NCBI GenBank assembly: GCA_934183355.1
Contig: CAKPST010000004.1
Location: forward strand, 1-56,832
From: an uncultured Prevotella sp.
GTDB taxonomy: Bacteria > Bacteroidota > Bacteroidia > Bacteroidales > Bacteroidaceae
Length of the DNA: 56,832 bases
Direction: 5' to 3'
This document shows positions 35,402-44,423 of this stretch, in pieces. The first letter of the stretch is position 1; every line of letters begins with the position of its first letter. Position numbers and translations under genes: made by a program. Under the pieces are notes generated by a model. It saw nothing but the letters and a program-made list of their open reading frames with translations, had not been told where the DNA came from and ran no database searches.

Positions 35402-38400
35402 ATGAGCATAAAAAGAATCTTATTGTTGCTTGTTGCAACACTGTGCATCACCAACGCTTTAGCAATAGACCAATTAGGCATTGCCTATCGATATAATGGT
35501 AAGAAGCAGCGCTCAGCGATCGGGGGCGTGTATGTTAAGGTAGCCACATCGCCTAATGGCGTGGTAAGCAATGAGCCAAACGGACAGTTTGTGCTAAAAC
35601 TGAAGGGCCTCGGCATGGGCGACCCCATGGGATTGGCGACAGTCACCAAAAAAGGCATGATGGTGTTCAACAAGGAAGAGGTTGACAGATGGAGTGTTCA
35701 GAAGAAGCCGCTTGTGCTGATTGTGTGTGACGCCAATGAGTTTCAAAAGCAGAAAGACCGATTAGTTGCCATAGGAAGAAGCCAATCGGAGAAGAGATAC
35801 AAGCAGAAATTGGCCAAACTTGAAGCCCAGAATGCCAAGAAGCAGTTGTCGCTTGATCTATATAACGCTAAGTTGGACTCCATTGAGAAAGAAAAGAACA
35901 ATGCCTTGGCACACATGGACGAGTATGCCGATTTGTTTGCGCGCATCGATGAGAGCGAGATCGACACCATTGCGCAAAAGGCTGTGGACCTGTTCAAGCA
36001 GGGCTATATCGACGAAGCAATCGACCTGTTCAAGAAAAACGACCCGATAGCGAATATTAAGAAGTCGGTACGCATAAGGGAACAAGCCGAAGAAATGCGT
36101 CAGCTGGCCGATTCTGCCGAGTCGCTCGCACAACAGGACATCGATGAAAACACGAAAAACGCGAAGGCGTATATTGCGGCCCTTAAGTTAAAAAACGATT
36201 GGGAGGAAGCTGGCCGGTTGCTAAAAGAATTGGCCGACGCCTTGGGCACCTTTGAGGCGATGTGGGAATATGCAGAATTCGCGCGTCTGCAAAATCAATA
36301 TGTAGAGACAGAGACTTACTACAAATTATGCAAAGGCAAGATTACTGCTCTCGAAAAAAACAATCCAGAAGTCTATGAATCCCGATTAGCAGCCATTTGC
36401 AATGGTCTGGGACTTATATACTATAAGATGCAGCGCTTTATCAAGAGCGAGAATATGTACAAGGCGGCGATGGAAAAATTTAAGCGCTTGGCCGAATCCA
36501 ATCCTCAGGTCTATAAGCCGAGCTTAGCGTCTATTTACAACAATTTAGCCATCTTGTATTGGGCAACTCAACGCTTTACCGAAAGCGAACAGATGAATAA
36601 TTTCGCATTGATAATTCACAAGCGCTTGGCCGAATCCAATCCTCAGGTCTATGAGCCGAGCTTAGCGTTTATTTACAATAATTTAGCCATCTTATATAGT
36701 GACACGCAACGCTTTACCGAGAGCGAGAAGATGCTGAAGTCTGCGTTGGACATCTTTAAGCGGTTGGCCGAAACTAACCCTATAGTTTATGAACCCAGTT
36801 TAGCAGCAAATTACAACAATTTAGGTCTTTTGTATAAGTACATCCAACGCTATGCCGAGAGCGAACAGATGTACAACTCTGCGTTGGAAATCCGCAAGCG
36901 GTTGGCCGAGAGCAATTCTCAGGCATATGAACCTGACATGGCAACAAGTTATAACAATTTAGGCATTTTGTATAGTGACATCAAACGCTATGCCGAGAGT
37001 GAGAAAATGTGCAAGTCTGCGTTGGAAATCCGCAAAAGGTTGGCAGATGCCAATCCGCAGGCATATGAGCCTGACTTGGCTGTAAGTTACCACAATTTAG
37101 CCAATTTGTATAGTGTCACCAAACACTATGCCGAGAGCGAGAAGATGTACAAGGCTGCGTTGGAAATCATTAAGTGGTTAGCCGAATCCAAACCTCAGGC
37201 CTATGAGTCTGATTTAGCGCAAACATTCAACAATTTAGCCATTTTATATAGTTACACCCAACGCTATGATGAGAGCGAGCAGATGCACAAAGCTGCGTTT
37301 GAAATCCGCAAGCGGTTGGCCGATGCCAATCCCCAGGCCTGTGAGCCCAACTTAGCAGCAAGTTACAACAATTTAGCCAATTTGTATAGTGACACTCAAC
37401 GCTTTACAGAGAGCGAGAAGATGTACAAGTCTGCATTGGACATCTATAAGCAGTTGGTCGATGCCAATCCACAGGCCTATGAGCCTAACTTAGCATCAAG
37501 TTACAACAATTTAGCTAATTTGTATAGTGCCACCCAGCGTTTTACAGAGAGCGAAAAGATGCACAAGGCGGCGTTGGAAATCTATAAGCGGTTGGCCAAT
37601 GCCAATCCCCAAGCATACGAGCCTAACTTAGCTGTAAGCTACAACAATTTGGCATATTTATATAGAAATACCCAACGGTTTTCCGAGAGTGAGAAGATGC
37701 ACAAAGCAGCGTTGGAAATCTTTAAGCAATTGACAGAATCCAATCTGCAGACCTATGAGCCCGACTTGGCTGGAAGCTACAACAATTTAGCCAATTTGTA
37801 TAGTGACACCCAACGCTTTACAGAAAGCGAGCAGATGTACAAGGCTGCGTTGGGAATCCGCAAACGCTTAGTAGATGCCAATCCGCAGGCCTATGAGCCA
37901 GACTTAGCAGCAAGTTACAACAATTTAGCCAATTTGTATAGTATCACCCAACGCTTTGTTGAGAGCGAGCAGATGTACAAAACTGCGATGGAAATATGCA
38001 AACGGTTGACCGAATCCAATCCTCAAGCCTATGGGCCAAACTTGGCTGCAACTTACGACCATTTAGCCCGTTTATATTGGACCACTCAACGCCCTGCCGA
38101 GAGCGAACAGATGTTCAAATTGGCGTTAGATATTTTTAAGCGTTTGGTCGAAGCTAATCCTCAAGCCATTGAGCCCGCCTTGGCTATAAGTTACAAAAGT
38201 TTAGCCGATTTGTATAGTGAAACCCAACGCTATGCCGAGAGCGAACAGATGTACAAGGCTGCAATAACTATCTATGAGCGATTGTATGAAGGCGCACCAC
38301 AACAATACCAATCTAACTTAGCAGTAGGATGTTATTGGTACGGCATGTCAATGATACACAACAACAAACATCAGGAGGCCATAGAACCTGTTGAGCGTTC

Positions 38401-38890
38401 ATTAAAACTCTGCAAAGACATGTTGAACGACGAAACAGGCAAGTTTTTATATGCCCTAAACCTTGCTTGTCTTGTTGATTTATACAGTAATAACAAAGAC
38501 TACGCAACCGCATATACCTATAACAAGGAATTACTGCCCTTGCTAAAGGCCAACTATGGCGAAGATGCGGGCACATGGAAAACTGGTTATAACGAGAAGT
38601 TAATACAACAATCGTTCTGCGCCAATCTTTTGGGCAAATTCGAAGAGGGAGAACTTCATTCGTTAGAAGCCCTAAAAGTAGACTCAGCCCAGCACCTCGC
38701 TTATACCAACCTTGCGGCCGCCTATCTCCTCCAAGGCAAATACCAAGCTGCCGAGAAGCTGTACCGCCAATATAAGTCTGAATACAAAGAGGGATTATTA
38801 AGCGACTTTGACGAGCTCGCCAAGGCTGGCGTAATACCTGTCGAAAGATTGGCAGACGTGGAGAAAATCAAGAAAATGTTGAACGAGTAA
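35402..38890 (+). CDS. Exported TPR-array protein, copy 3 (14 repeats)
   Basis: A 1162-residue paralogue with a signal peptide (KRILLLLVATLCITNALA), the same beta-rich N-domain and coiled coil (nearly identical to copy 1 in its first 250 residues), fourteen 46-residue TPR units (about 325-968) and the shared C-terminal tail. ATG 35402 fits the signal peptide; a GTG at 35393 is possible. It ends 11 nt before the TIR-TM gene, so the TPR protein and the TIR membrane protein are tightly linked. This supports the idea that the TPR array senses something in the periplasm for the TIR protein. Confidence 0.84.
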   Translation: MSIKRILLLLVATLCITNALAIDQLGIAYRYNGKKQRSAIGGVYVKVATSPNGVVSNEPNGQFVLKLKGLGMGDPMGLATVTKKGMMVFNKEEVDRWSVQKKPLVLIVCDANEFQKQKDRLVAIGRSQSEKRYKQKLAKLEAQNAKKQLSLDLYNAKLDSIEKEKNNALAHMDEYADLFARIDESEIDTIAQKAVDLFKQGYIDEAIDLFKKNDPIANIKKSVRIREQAEEMRQLADSAESLAQQDIDENTKNAKAYIAALKLKNDWEEAGRLLKELADALGTFEAMWEYAEFARLQNQYVETETYYKLCKGKITALEKNNPEVYESRLAAICNGLGLIYYKMQRFIKSENMYKAAMEKFKRLAESNPQVYKPSLASIYNNLAILYWATQRFTESEQMNNFALIIHKRLAESNPQVYEPSLAFIYNNLAILYSDTQRFTESEKMLKSALDIFKRLAETNPIVYEPSLAANYNNLGLLYKYIQRYAESEQMYNSALEIRKRLAESNSQAYEPDMATSYNNLGILYSDIKRYAESEKMCKSALEIRKRLADANPQAYEPDLAVSYHNLANLYSVTKHYAESEKMYKAALEIIKWLAESKPQAYESDLAQTFNNLAILYSYTQRYDESEQMHKAAFEIRKRLADANPQACEPNLAASYNNLANLYSDTQRFTESEKMYKSALDIYKQLVDANPQAYEPNLASSYNNLANLYSATQRFTESEKMHKAALEIYKRLANANPQAYEPNLAVSYNNLAYLYRNTQRFSESEKMHKAALEIFKQLTESNLQTYEPDLAGSYNNLANLYSDTQRFTESEQMYKAALGIRKRLVDANPQAYEPDLAASYNNLANLYSITQRFVESEQMYKTAMEICKRLTESNPQAYGPNLAATYDHLARLYWTTQRPAESEQMFKLALDIFKRLVEANPQAIEPALAISYKSLADLYSETQRYAESEQMYKAAITIYERLYEGAPQQYQSNLAVGCYWYGMSMIHNNKHQEAIEPVERSLKLCKDMLNDETGKFLYALNLACLVDLYSNNKDYATAYTYNKELLPLLKANYGEDAGTWKTGYNEKLIQQSFCANLLGKFEEGELHSLEALKVDSAQHLAYTNLAAAYLLQGKYQAAEKLYRQYKSEYKEGLLSDFDELAKAGVIPVERLADVEKIKKMLNE
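36374..38305 (+). repeat. 14 x 138-bp coding repeat (TPR array 3)
   Basis: Fourteen units with exact 138-bp spacing from 36374 to 38305. Units differ mainly at the positions between the conserved NNLA and TESE motifs and at the last helix. Confidence 0.9.
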
Positions 38891-38901
38891 TATCCAAATC
38901 A

Positions 38902-40032
38902 ATGGAGCAAGAATATAAATACTTTGCCTTTATCTCATATAGTTCTCACGACTATAAATGGGGAAAGCGCATACAAAATAAGTTGGAGCATTATCGTATG
39001 CCAACCACTCTATGCAGCAAACATGGATGGAAGAGGCAGCCAATGCGACCTGTGTTTTTTGCTCCAACAGATATACAACCAGGTGGCCTTTCTGAGGAAT
39101 TACAGGAGAGACTGAAAGTCTCGCGCAATCTTATCGTGGTGTGTTCGCCTCATTCTGCCCAGTCAGAATGGGTGGGAAAGGAGATAGCTTATTTCCATAA
39201 ATTAGGACGAACACAGCAGATACAATTCTTTATCGTGGATGGCATTCCGCATAGTGGTAATCCGAAAACGGAATGTTTCAATCCGATTATTAAGACACTT
39301 GAATTGCCTGAGATACTTGGAGCGAATATCAACGAACGCATTTATCGACTGCCATGGTTAAACCAAGAAAGAGCCTACGTTCAACTCATCACCAAGTTGT
39401 TGGGAGTGGAGTTCGACAGTATATGGCAACGCCACAGACGTTTGCTCATAAGGCAGGTTGTAACGTGGATAATTGGAGTCATTGCGATATTGATTTCCTT
39501 GATTATAGTGTGGCATTCTAACCAACCTGTTGACATACAATTATTGCTTCAAGAACAATCAACCAAGAATCATAATCTACCACCATTGCACGATGCTGTT
39601 GTGACGTTAACCTTGGATAAGGAGACCAAGATAGACACAGTTTCATCTTTGTCTGACAAAGGAAGTTTCCTTTATATACCCCATCGTTACATCGGAAAAG
39701 ATGTACGCATTACTATCTCTTGCCAAGATTACTTGCCAGTGGACACAACGATAACATTGATGGAGAATATAGAAGTGAATATATACCGCAATCCAGCAGT
39801 TTACGGCAACATACAATTCAAACTTTGGAATATGAGTAAAGAATCGTATGTCAGCAATGCGACAATAAGAATTGATGACATAGCTGCTGTATCAGATGCA
39901 GAAGGTGTTGTAAGAATGACAGTTCCTTTAACCAAACAGAAAAAAGAGTATAGGCTGAGCTCTACAGTTCCTTTGGAAGATAGCATTCTTTACATGCCAT
40001 ACGGCAAAGACTGCGTGATTCGTACAAAATGA
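38902..40032 (+). CDS. Membrane-anchored TIR protein (TIR-TM-beta domain)
   Basis: A 376-residue protein. Residues 1-170 are a TIR domain (YFAFISYSSHDYKWGKRIQ, then RPVFFAPTDIQPGGLSEEL, then LIVVCSPHSAQSEW) with E94 in VGKEIAYF at the expected NADase glutamate. One membrane segment spans about 184-204. Residues 205-376 form beta-sandwich-like repeats with two DxxG-type carboxypeptidase-regulatory patterns (SDKGSFLYIP; SDAEGVVRM). Positive residues before the segment (RHRRLLIR) put the TIR in the cytoplasm and the beta part in the periplasm, where the TPR proteins should be. Expected action: NAD+ cleavage or signal production once triggered across the membrane. Confidence 0.85.
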   Translation: MEQEYKYFAFISYSSHDYKWGKRIQNKLEHYRMPTTLCSKHGWKRQPMRPVFFAPTDIQPGGLSEELQERLKVSRNLIVVCSPHSAQSEWVGKEIAYFHKLGRTQQIQFFIVDGIPHSGNPKTECFNPIIKTLELPEILGANINERIYRLPWLNQERAYVQLITKLLGVEFDSIWQRHRRLLIRQVVTWIIGVIAILISLIIVWHSNQPVDIQLLLQEQSTKNHNLPPLHDAVVTLTLDKETKIDTVSSLSDKGSFLYIPHRYIGKDVRITISCQDYLPVDTTITLMENIEVNIYRNPAVYGNIQFKLWNMSKESYVSNATIRIDDIAAVSDAEGVVRMTVPLTKQKKEYRLSSTVPLEDSILYMPYGKDCVIRTK

Positions 40033-40069
40033 TTTGTTATTGTTAGTAAATCTAATAAAAGTCGTAGTT

Positions 40070-42847
40070 ATGCAAAGATTAACAACAATCATAAAAGAGG
40101 CAATCCACAAGCATGACACTCAGCTACAGTTGTCATCATGTATATTGGAGAATGAGATTTATCATGCCATAAAGTTGGTGATGCGTGAGAATCCTGACAT
40201 ATTCTGGTTCTCGCATCAATGGAGCTACTCAGAGGCTGACAACATATTACATCTCCATTACACGTTAGATATTGAACGCTGTGAAAAGATAAAAGTTCAG
40301 ATTGCAGATGTTGTAGGACTTGATTTCAAAATAAGTTATGCTCGTTCGCTCCCAACTATGGAGCAAGTAATGTATGTATATAAATGGATTGCATTATATT
40401 GTAATTATAATATTTATTCGGCGCACAATCAAACCATCTATAGCGTCTTTATTCATCGTAATTCTGTTTGTACAGGTATTGCCAAAGCAACACAGTATCT
40501 TTTGGGATTATTGGGAATCGAAAGCAAATTGGTATTTGGTAAGCTAAATAATAGCCATGCAGACAGTCGTCATTGTTGGTTGGTAGTGAAGATAAGGGAA
40601 AATTGGTATCATATAGATCCTACGTTTGCCATACCCGAAACATCTGAAATAATATGTGCTTCAGGAGTATCTGCAATAAAGGGGGCAGATGATCTTTTCT
40701 ATAACTATTTTTGTGTGGATGCAGAAACCATCAAGCAGAATCGCACCATAGAGGATGAAAATACATTACCTATTTGTCTTAACACTATTGATTTCAAGAA
40801 GTATCAATATATAAAGGTGACACCATCCAGAAATGGTGAGAATGGAGGACTTGGATGTTTGTTGTCTGATAATGGTACAACATCGGACATATATCTTGCT
40901 CATAATAATTTCATGTACTCTCGCCATCGTTCCGTAGCAAAAGTTTTCTGTAATGATGATGATCATGAAGTCCTAAGAAAAGAACTTGTCGTGATGCGCA
41001 AATGTGCAGGACCTCACCTTTTACGAGTTACTGATGTTGATTTTGACAAAGGTATTCTGTATATGGAACAAGCTACGCCTTTGTCTGAACTATTGAATAG
41101 TCATTACTTTTGTCTGTCGGTCAAAGATTTTTGTAATCTATTAATAGATGTTGCTTCAGGATTGAATGAACTTCTCAATCATGGAATATTATATCGTGAT
41201 ATTCATCTAAATAATATCTATCTGAGTGATACAAAGATCAATGGACGCTATATATATAAATTAGGCGACTTCGGAAGTTGTTCCTTTGTGGATGGCTATA
41301 GTCAATACGAGAACTTAACAGAGAAAGGCGGTATTGGAAGTAAGTGGTACATGGCTCCTGAGACATTGGAATATGGAATCTTTGACGAACGTTCTGCTGT
41401 TTATGGTGTAGGTATGATTGCATACTATTTGCTTAATGATTTGTATCCTCCATTATGGCAAGATTATGGTGAAGAGGCTATTTCACAAAGAATGAAGTTT
41501 TCTATATTGCCCAAACCTTCATTGCTGGATAAATGTAGTTTTATACACTTGGATTTCAGTTTTATTGATAAAGCATTGAGACATGATGTCTCTCAAAGAC
41601 TGCAAACTCTTGATGAGTTACAGGAGGATATTGCTGAGTTTTTGTCTGACAACACCACTTCTGAGAAAACAATACTTATTGAAGGAGCGTCTTTTAATCA
41701 GAATGTAAAGAACACTAAAACAAATATATTTTGTTCAACATGTGGAGCAGACCCGAATATTAAGGTTTCAAATGGCGATGCAGATAATATTTCATCTGTA
41801 TATATTGATAAAGAAGATTGTTCATTACGAATCGACGATTTTGCAAGTACTTCTATATCTTTCTGTAAATCCAATGATACACAACGAAGCGATTATAGAA
41901 GTACACAATCATTCAGCCCAAAAACTCACCCCCAAAAAACTCAACCCCCAAAGATGCAAGCCCGTTCTGTGGAATCTACACAAGGCGATTTTTTCGAAAA
42001 ACTGATAAATTTGTTTTTGGGAAAGGTAAAAAAACAAGAACATAATAACAAGCTACAAAAGGTATACTCTTCAATATTTGCACCGTCTGAAATAAAACGT
42101 AATGATTACATGATGGTGCAGGTTTTTCTTTATAAGGAAGGAGATGAACGTTATGTCGCAAGTAAGGCTAATGAAGTTGATCCGGATGCAGAATGTAAGA
42201 ATTATACTCCTTTATCTGTAGAACTAAAAGAGAGTGACAAGGTGAAGATTTCATTGCTGGTTTCTAATAAAGATATTCAAGTAGAAGACTCCGTACAAGA
42301 AATCACATGGCAAGGACGGATTACAGATTGTCAATTTGCGATGTATATAAGCAACGAATTTAATGCTTCTACATTATTAGCTACGGTCGTTTTGTCTGTC
42401 AATGGCGCTCCAGTGGGTAGGATGATGTTTAAGACAAAAGTTGTAGACAATCCGCGCAAGTTGCATACTGAAATAGTCAGTAGGTCTTTCCATAAAATAT
42501 TCATATCGTATTCTCATAAAGACGAATCTCGTGTGAAGTACCTCGCTGAAGCATATAAAGCTCAGGGTGTGGATTACTTTTTTGACCGTCATTACTTAAA
42601 ATCTGGTGATGTCTATCCTCTAAAGATTCAACAATATATTGACTCTGCTGACCTATTCATTCTATGTTGGTCAAAGAATGCTGCAGAAAGTGATTATGTT
42701 ACTTTGGAACGAAATCGTGCCATGTCACATGCCTACCCACAAGTAACTATGGATAAGGCTTCCATCACTATTCATCCTATCAGCATAGAACCACGTGCTG
42801 CATTCCCACAAGATATGGACTCAATATATAATTTTGAAGAAGTGTAA
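40070..42847 (+). CDS. Transglutaminase-like / Ser-Thr kinase / TIR fusion
   Basis: A 925-residue protein. Residues 95-190 are a transglutaminase-like domain with Cys134 (NSVCTGIAKA), His168 (SRHCW) and Asp183 (HIDPTF). Residues 255-555 are a protein kinase: K291 in SVAKVF, catalytic D377 and N382 in YRDIHLNNIYL, D400 of DFG, then MAPE. The Lys after the catalytic Asp is His379. Residues 555-690 are a low-complexity linker. Residues 690-800 are beta-rich (SSIFAPSEIKRNDYMMVQVFLY), a region I associate with TIR and caspase effectors. Residues 803-925 are a TIR domain (KIFISYSHKDESR) with a Glu in VTLERNRAM. ATG 40070 is used; a TTG at 40034 is less likely. AT-rich. Confidence 0.85.
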   Translation: MQRLTTIIKEAIHKHDTQLQLSSCILENEIYHAIKLVMRENPDIFWFSHQWSYSEADNILHLHYTLDIERCEKIKVQIADVVGLDFKISYARSLPTMEQVMYVYKWIALYCNYNIYSAHNQTIYSVFIHRNSVCTGIAKATQYLLGLLGIESKLVFGKLNNSHADSRHCWLVVKIRENWYHIDPTFAIPETSEIICASGVSAIKGADDLFYNYFCVDAETIKQNRTIEDENTLPICLNTIDFKKYQYIKVTPSRNGENGGLGCLLSDNGTTSDIYLAHNNFMYSRHRSVAKVFCNDDDHEVLRKELVVMRKCAGPHLLRVTDVDFDKGILYMEQATPLSELLNSHYFCLSVKDFCNLLIDVASGLNELLNHGILYRDIHLNNIYLSDTKINGRYIYKLGDFGSCSFVDGYSQYENLTEKGGIGSKWYMAPETLEYGIFDERSAVYGVGMIAYYLLNDLYPPLWQDYGEEAISQRMKFSILPKPSLLDKCSFIHLDFSFIDKALRHDVSQRLQTLDELQEDIAEFLSDNTTSEKTILIEGASFNQNVKNTKTNIFCSTCGADPNIKVSNGDADNISSVYIDKEDCSLRIDDFASTSISFCKSNDTQRSDYRSTQSFSPKTHPQKTQPPKMQARSVESTQGDFFEKLINLFLGKVKKQEHNNKLQKVYSSIFAPSEIKRNDYMMVQVFLYKEGDERYVASKANEVDPDAECKNYTPLSVELKESDKVKISLLVSNKDIQVEDSVQEITWQGRITDCQFAMYISNEFNASTLLATVVLSVNGAPVGRMMFKTKVVDNPRKLHTEIVSRSFHKIFISYSHKDESRVKYLAEAYKAQGVDYFFDRHYLKSGDVYPLKIQQYIDSADLFILCWSKNAAESDYVTLERNRAMSHAYPQVTMDKASITIHPISIEPRAAFPQDMDSIYNFEEV

Positions 42848-42870
42848 TATATTAAATAACAGGAAAAACT

Positions 42871-43953
42871 ATGGAATCAAGGCAATATATATTCAACAAC
42901 TCTACGCTTACGGTTAAGTTTGGCAACATTCTTGATACTAAAGCAGAAGTAATTGTAAGTTCGGACGACTGCTATATAACAATGGGTGGCGGCGTTTCGA
43001 GAGCAATTCTTAGGGCTGGCGGTGACATTATTATCAAGGATGCGCAGAAGATGTGTCCTGTGCCTCTTGGTGATGTGGTTGTAACAACTGCAGGTAAGAT
43101 GGAAAAGCAAAAATATGTATACCATTGCATCACAATAGACAAAAAACGAAGGTTGCAAATATTGGCTCGTCAAGTAACTGAAGAAGATGTATTGAATTAT
43201 CTTCTTCAGCATGCTGTGGACAAGTGTTTCCAACTGATGCTTGCAATGGACCTCACATCCATAGCTTTCCCTGCTATAGGTGCAGGGGCAGCACGTATTC
43301 CTATAAGAAAGGTGATTGAGCAGATGTCTATTGCTATAGCGCACAATCTGGCATGCACCAACAAGACTCTGAACGTTGAACTGTATCTATACGACTTATA
43401 CAGCCTATATTCTGAGTCTGATTATATAACGCTCTTCGAAAGCCTTGCGGCAAAAGCAGCATTGGTTGAATACAAGAAGGGAGTAGCCAACGAAGATAAT
43501 GTGCATGATATCGTTGCTATAAACAAGGACATCACTCTTCCTACTCGTAGCACTATGAAACATCAGGTGTTCATCAGTTATTCCAGAAAAGACCAGGCAG
43601 TAGCCGATTATCTTTGTGATTTTCTGAAAGAAAACGACATAGAATATTGGATTGACAAGGAGGGAATATTCAGTAGTAGCAACTATAAGGAACTTATTGT
43701 TGATGCCATTGAAGTGTCAAAGGCTGTTATCTTCATCAGTTCAGTCAACTCCAACTCATCCATAAACGTTATACGCGAGATAGGATATGCTGTGAATATG
43801 AACAAGCCCATACTCCCTCTCAAGCTCGACGATGCACAATATGCAAAGAGCATCCGTCTTGACATCTCCGATATAGACCAAATAGACTTTAAGAATCCCG
43901 CAAAGTCAAGCAAGAAACTCATCACAAGCTTGATGTATGTAGTGAACAAGTAG
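42871..43953 (+). CDS. Macro domain - TIR fusion
   Basis: A 360-residue protein. Residues 1-175 are a macro domain, the ADP-ribose-binding fold, with GNILDTKAEVIVSSDD (17-32), MGGGVSRAILRAGG (38-51) and FPAIGAGAARIP (133-144) as the ligand loops. Residues 230-355 are a TIR domain (HQVFISYSRKDQAVADYLC, then WIDKEGIFSSSNY) with E303 in VIREIGYAV. A TIR NADase makes ADP-ribose derivatives and a macro domain binds or cleaves them, so both halves handle related molecules. In type II Thoeris a macro domain senses a TIR product, but there the two domains are on separate proteins. The gene begins 23 nt after the kinase-TIR gene. Confidence 0.9.
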   Translation: MESRQYIFNNSTLTVKFGNILDTKAEVIVSSDDCYITMGGGVSRAILRAGGDIIIKDAQKMCPVPLGDVVVTTAGKMEKQKYVYHCITIDKKRRLQILARQVTEEDVLNYLLQHAVDKCFQLMLAMDLTSIAFPAIGAGAARIPIRKVIEQMSIAIAHNLACTNKTLNVELYLYDLYSLYSESDYITLFESLAAKAALVEYKKGVANEDNVHDIVAINKDITLPTRSTMKHQVFISYSRKDQAVADYLCDFLKENDIEYWIDKEGIFSSSNYKELIVDAIEVSKAVIFISSVNSNSSINVIREIGYAVNMNKPILPLKLDDAQYAKSIRLDISDIDQIDFKNPAKSSKKLITSLMYVVNK

Positions 43954-44035
43954 AATTTATAAATCCTTTGATAGATACTGCCTTCTTAACATCTCACTAT
44001 ATACAAGTTGAACAATTTAAAAAAGATTGAAAGTG

Positions 44036-44320
44036 ATGAAAAAGTATATTCCGAATCCGGTTGACACAAAGAGTGTAGATTTGCCTAAGGGTTTAGAGCC
44101 GTTGGTTGAGGAGATGTCTAAGAACGTACACGAAGTATGGGCTGCAACTCGCATCTCGCAAGGTTGGACGTATGGCGAAGAACGTAATGATATAGAGAAG
44201 AAGCATCCGTGTCTTGTGCCGTATGAAGAACTGAGTGAGGAAGAGAAAACCTACGATCGCAACACTTCAATAGAGACAATAAAACTCATACTGAAATTGG
44301 GCTTTAAGATAACGAAGTAG
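44036..44320 (+). CDS. Stand-alone RyR-domain protein
   Basis: A 94-residue protein, almost all one RyR domain: VHEVWAATRISQGWTYGEER, then HPCLVPYEELSEEEKTYDRN and a final helix (SIETIKLILKLGFKI). It closely resembles the C-terminal domain of the 26499 protein (both have QGWTYGxERND and a final LKLGFxIxK). ATG 44036 is used; GTG 44033 and TTG 44027 are alternatives. RyR domains in bacteria are proposed sensors of nucleotide-derived ligands. As the last gene before the terminator it may be a signal sponge or regulator; this is inference. Confidence 0.85.
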   Translation: MKKYIPNPVDTKSVDLPKGLEPLVEEMSKNVHEVWAATRISQGWTYGEERNDIEKKHPCLVPYEELSEEEKTYDRNTSIETIKLILKLGFKITK

Positions 44321-44357
44321 GGAGATAGAACAAAGTTCTTATCGTTATTGCTTAAAT

Positions 44358-44421
44358 GAATTGTCGGTGTAGGAGTCACGTATCATCACGTGTGCCTCCT
44401 GCACCGACAATTCTTTTTTTT
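44358..44421 (+). terminator. Strong terminator closing the island operon
   Basis: GAATTGTCGGTG (44358-44369) pairs with CACCGACAATTC (44402-44413), extended inward by GGAG/CTCC and CACG/CGTG pairings, then a run of T residues. It stops the plus-strand operon and lies 3 nt before the stop of the convergent lipoprotein gene. Confidence 0.93.
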
Positions 44422-44423
44422 AT

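Larger units (their letters stand above)
23208..44320 (+). other. Accessory TIR/RyR/TPR conflict-type locus
   Basis: Thirteen consecutive plus-strand genes lie between the terminators at 22957-22998 and 44358-44421. Spacing is short throughout; the sigma/anti-sigma-like genes and the channel/RyR-like genes overlap. Content: UpxY antiterminator, four TIR proteins, a sigma factor with a peptidase/RyR partner, an MscS channel, two further RyR-type proteins, three exported TPR paralogues, and kinase, transglutaminase-like, macro, PEGA-like and FGE domains. The TIR-FGE gene and the kinase/macro genes look more AT-rich than the flanking core. No integrase or transposase is present. A role in defence or envelope surveillance is inferred from domain content. 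Confidence 0.75.

Noticed and set aside
30745..38305. Regular 138-bp repeats as a possible CRISPR array
   Set aside because: They are in-frame TPR codons without spacer/repeat alternation, and no cas gene is present.
38902..43953. Canonical Thoeris system
   Set aside because: No ThsA with SLOG/Sir2 or TM-macro architecture; the TIR proteins here are fusions of other kinds.
23208..44320. Capsular polysaccharide locus, suggested by UpxY
   Set aside because: No glycosyltransferase, flippase, polymerase or UpxZ gene follows.
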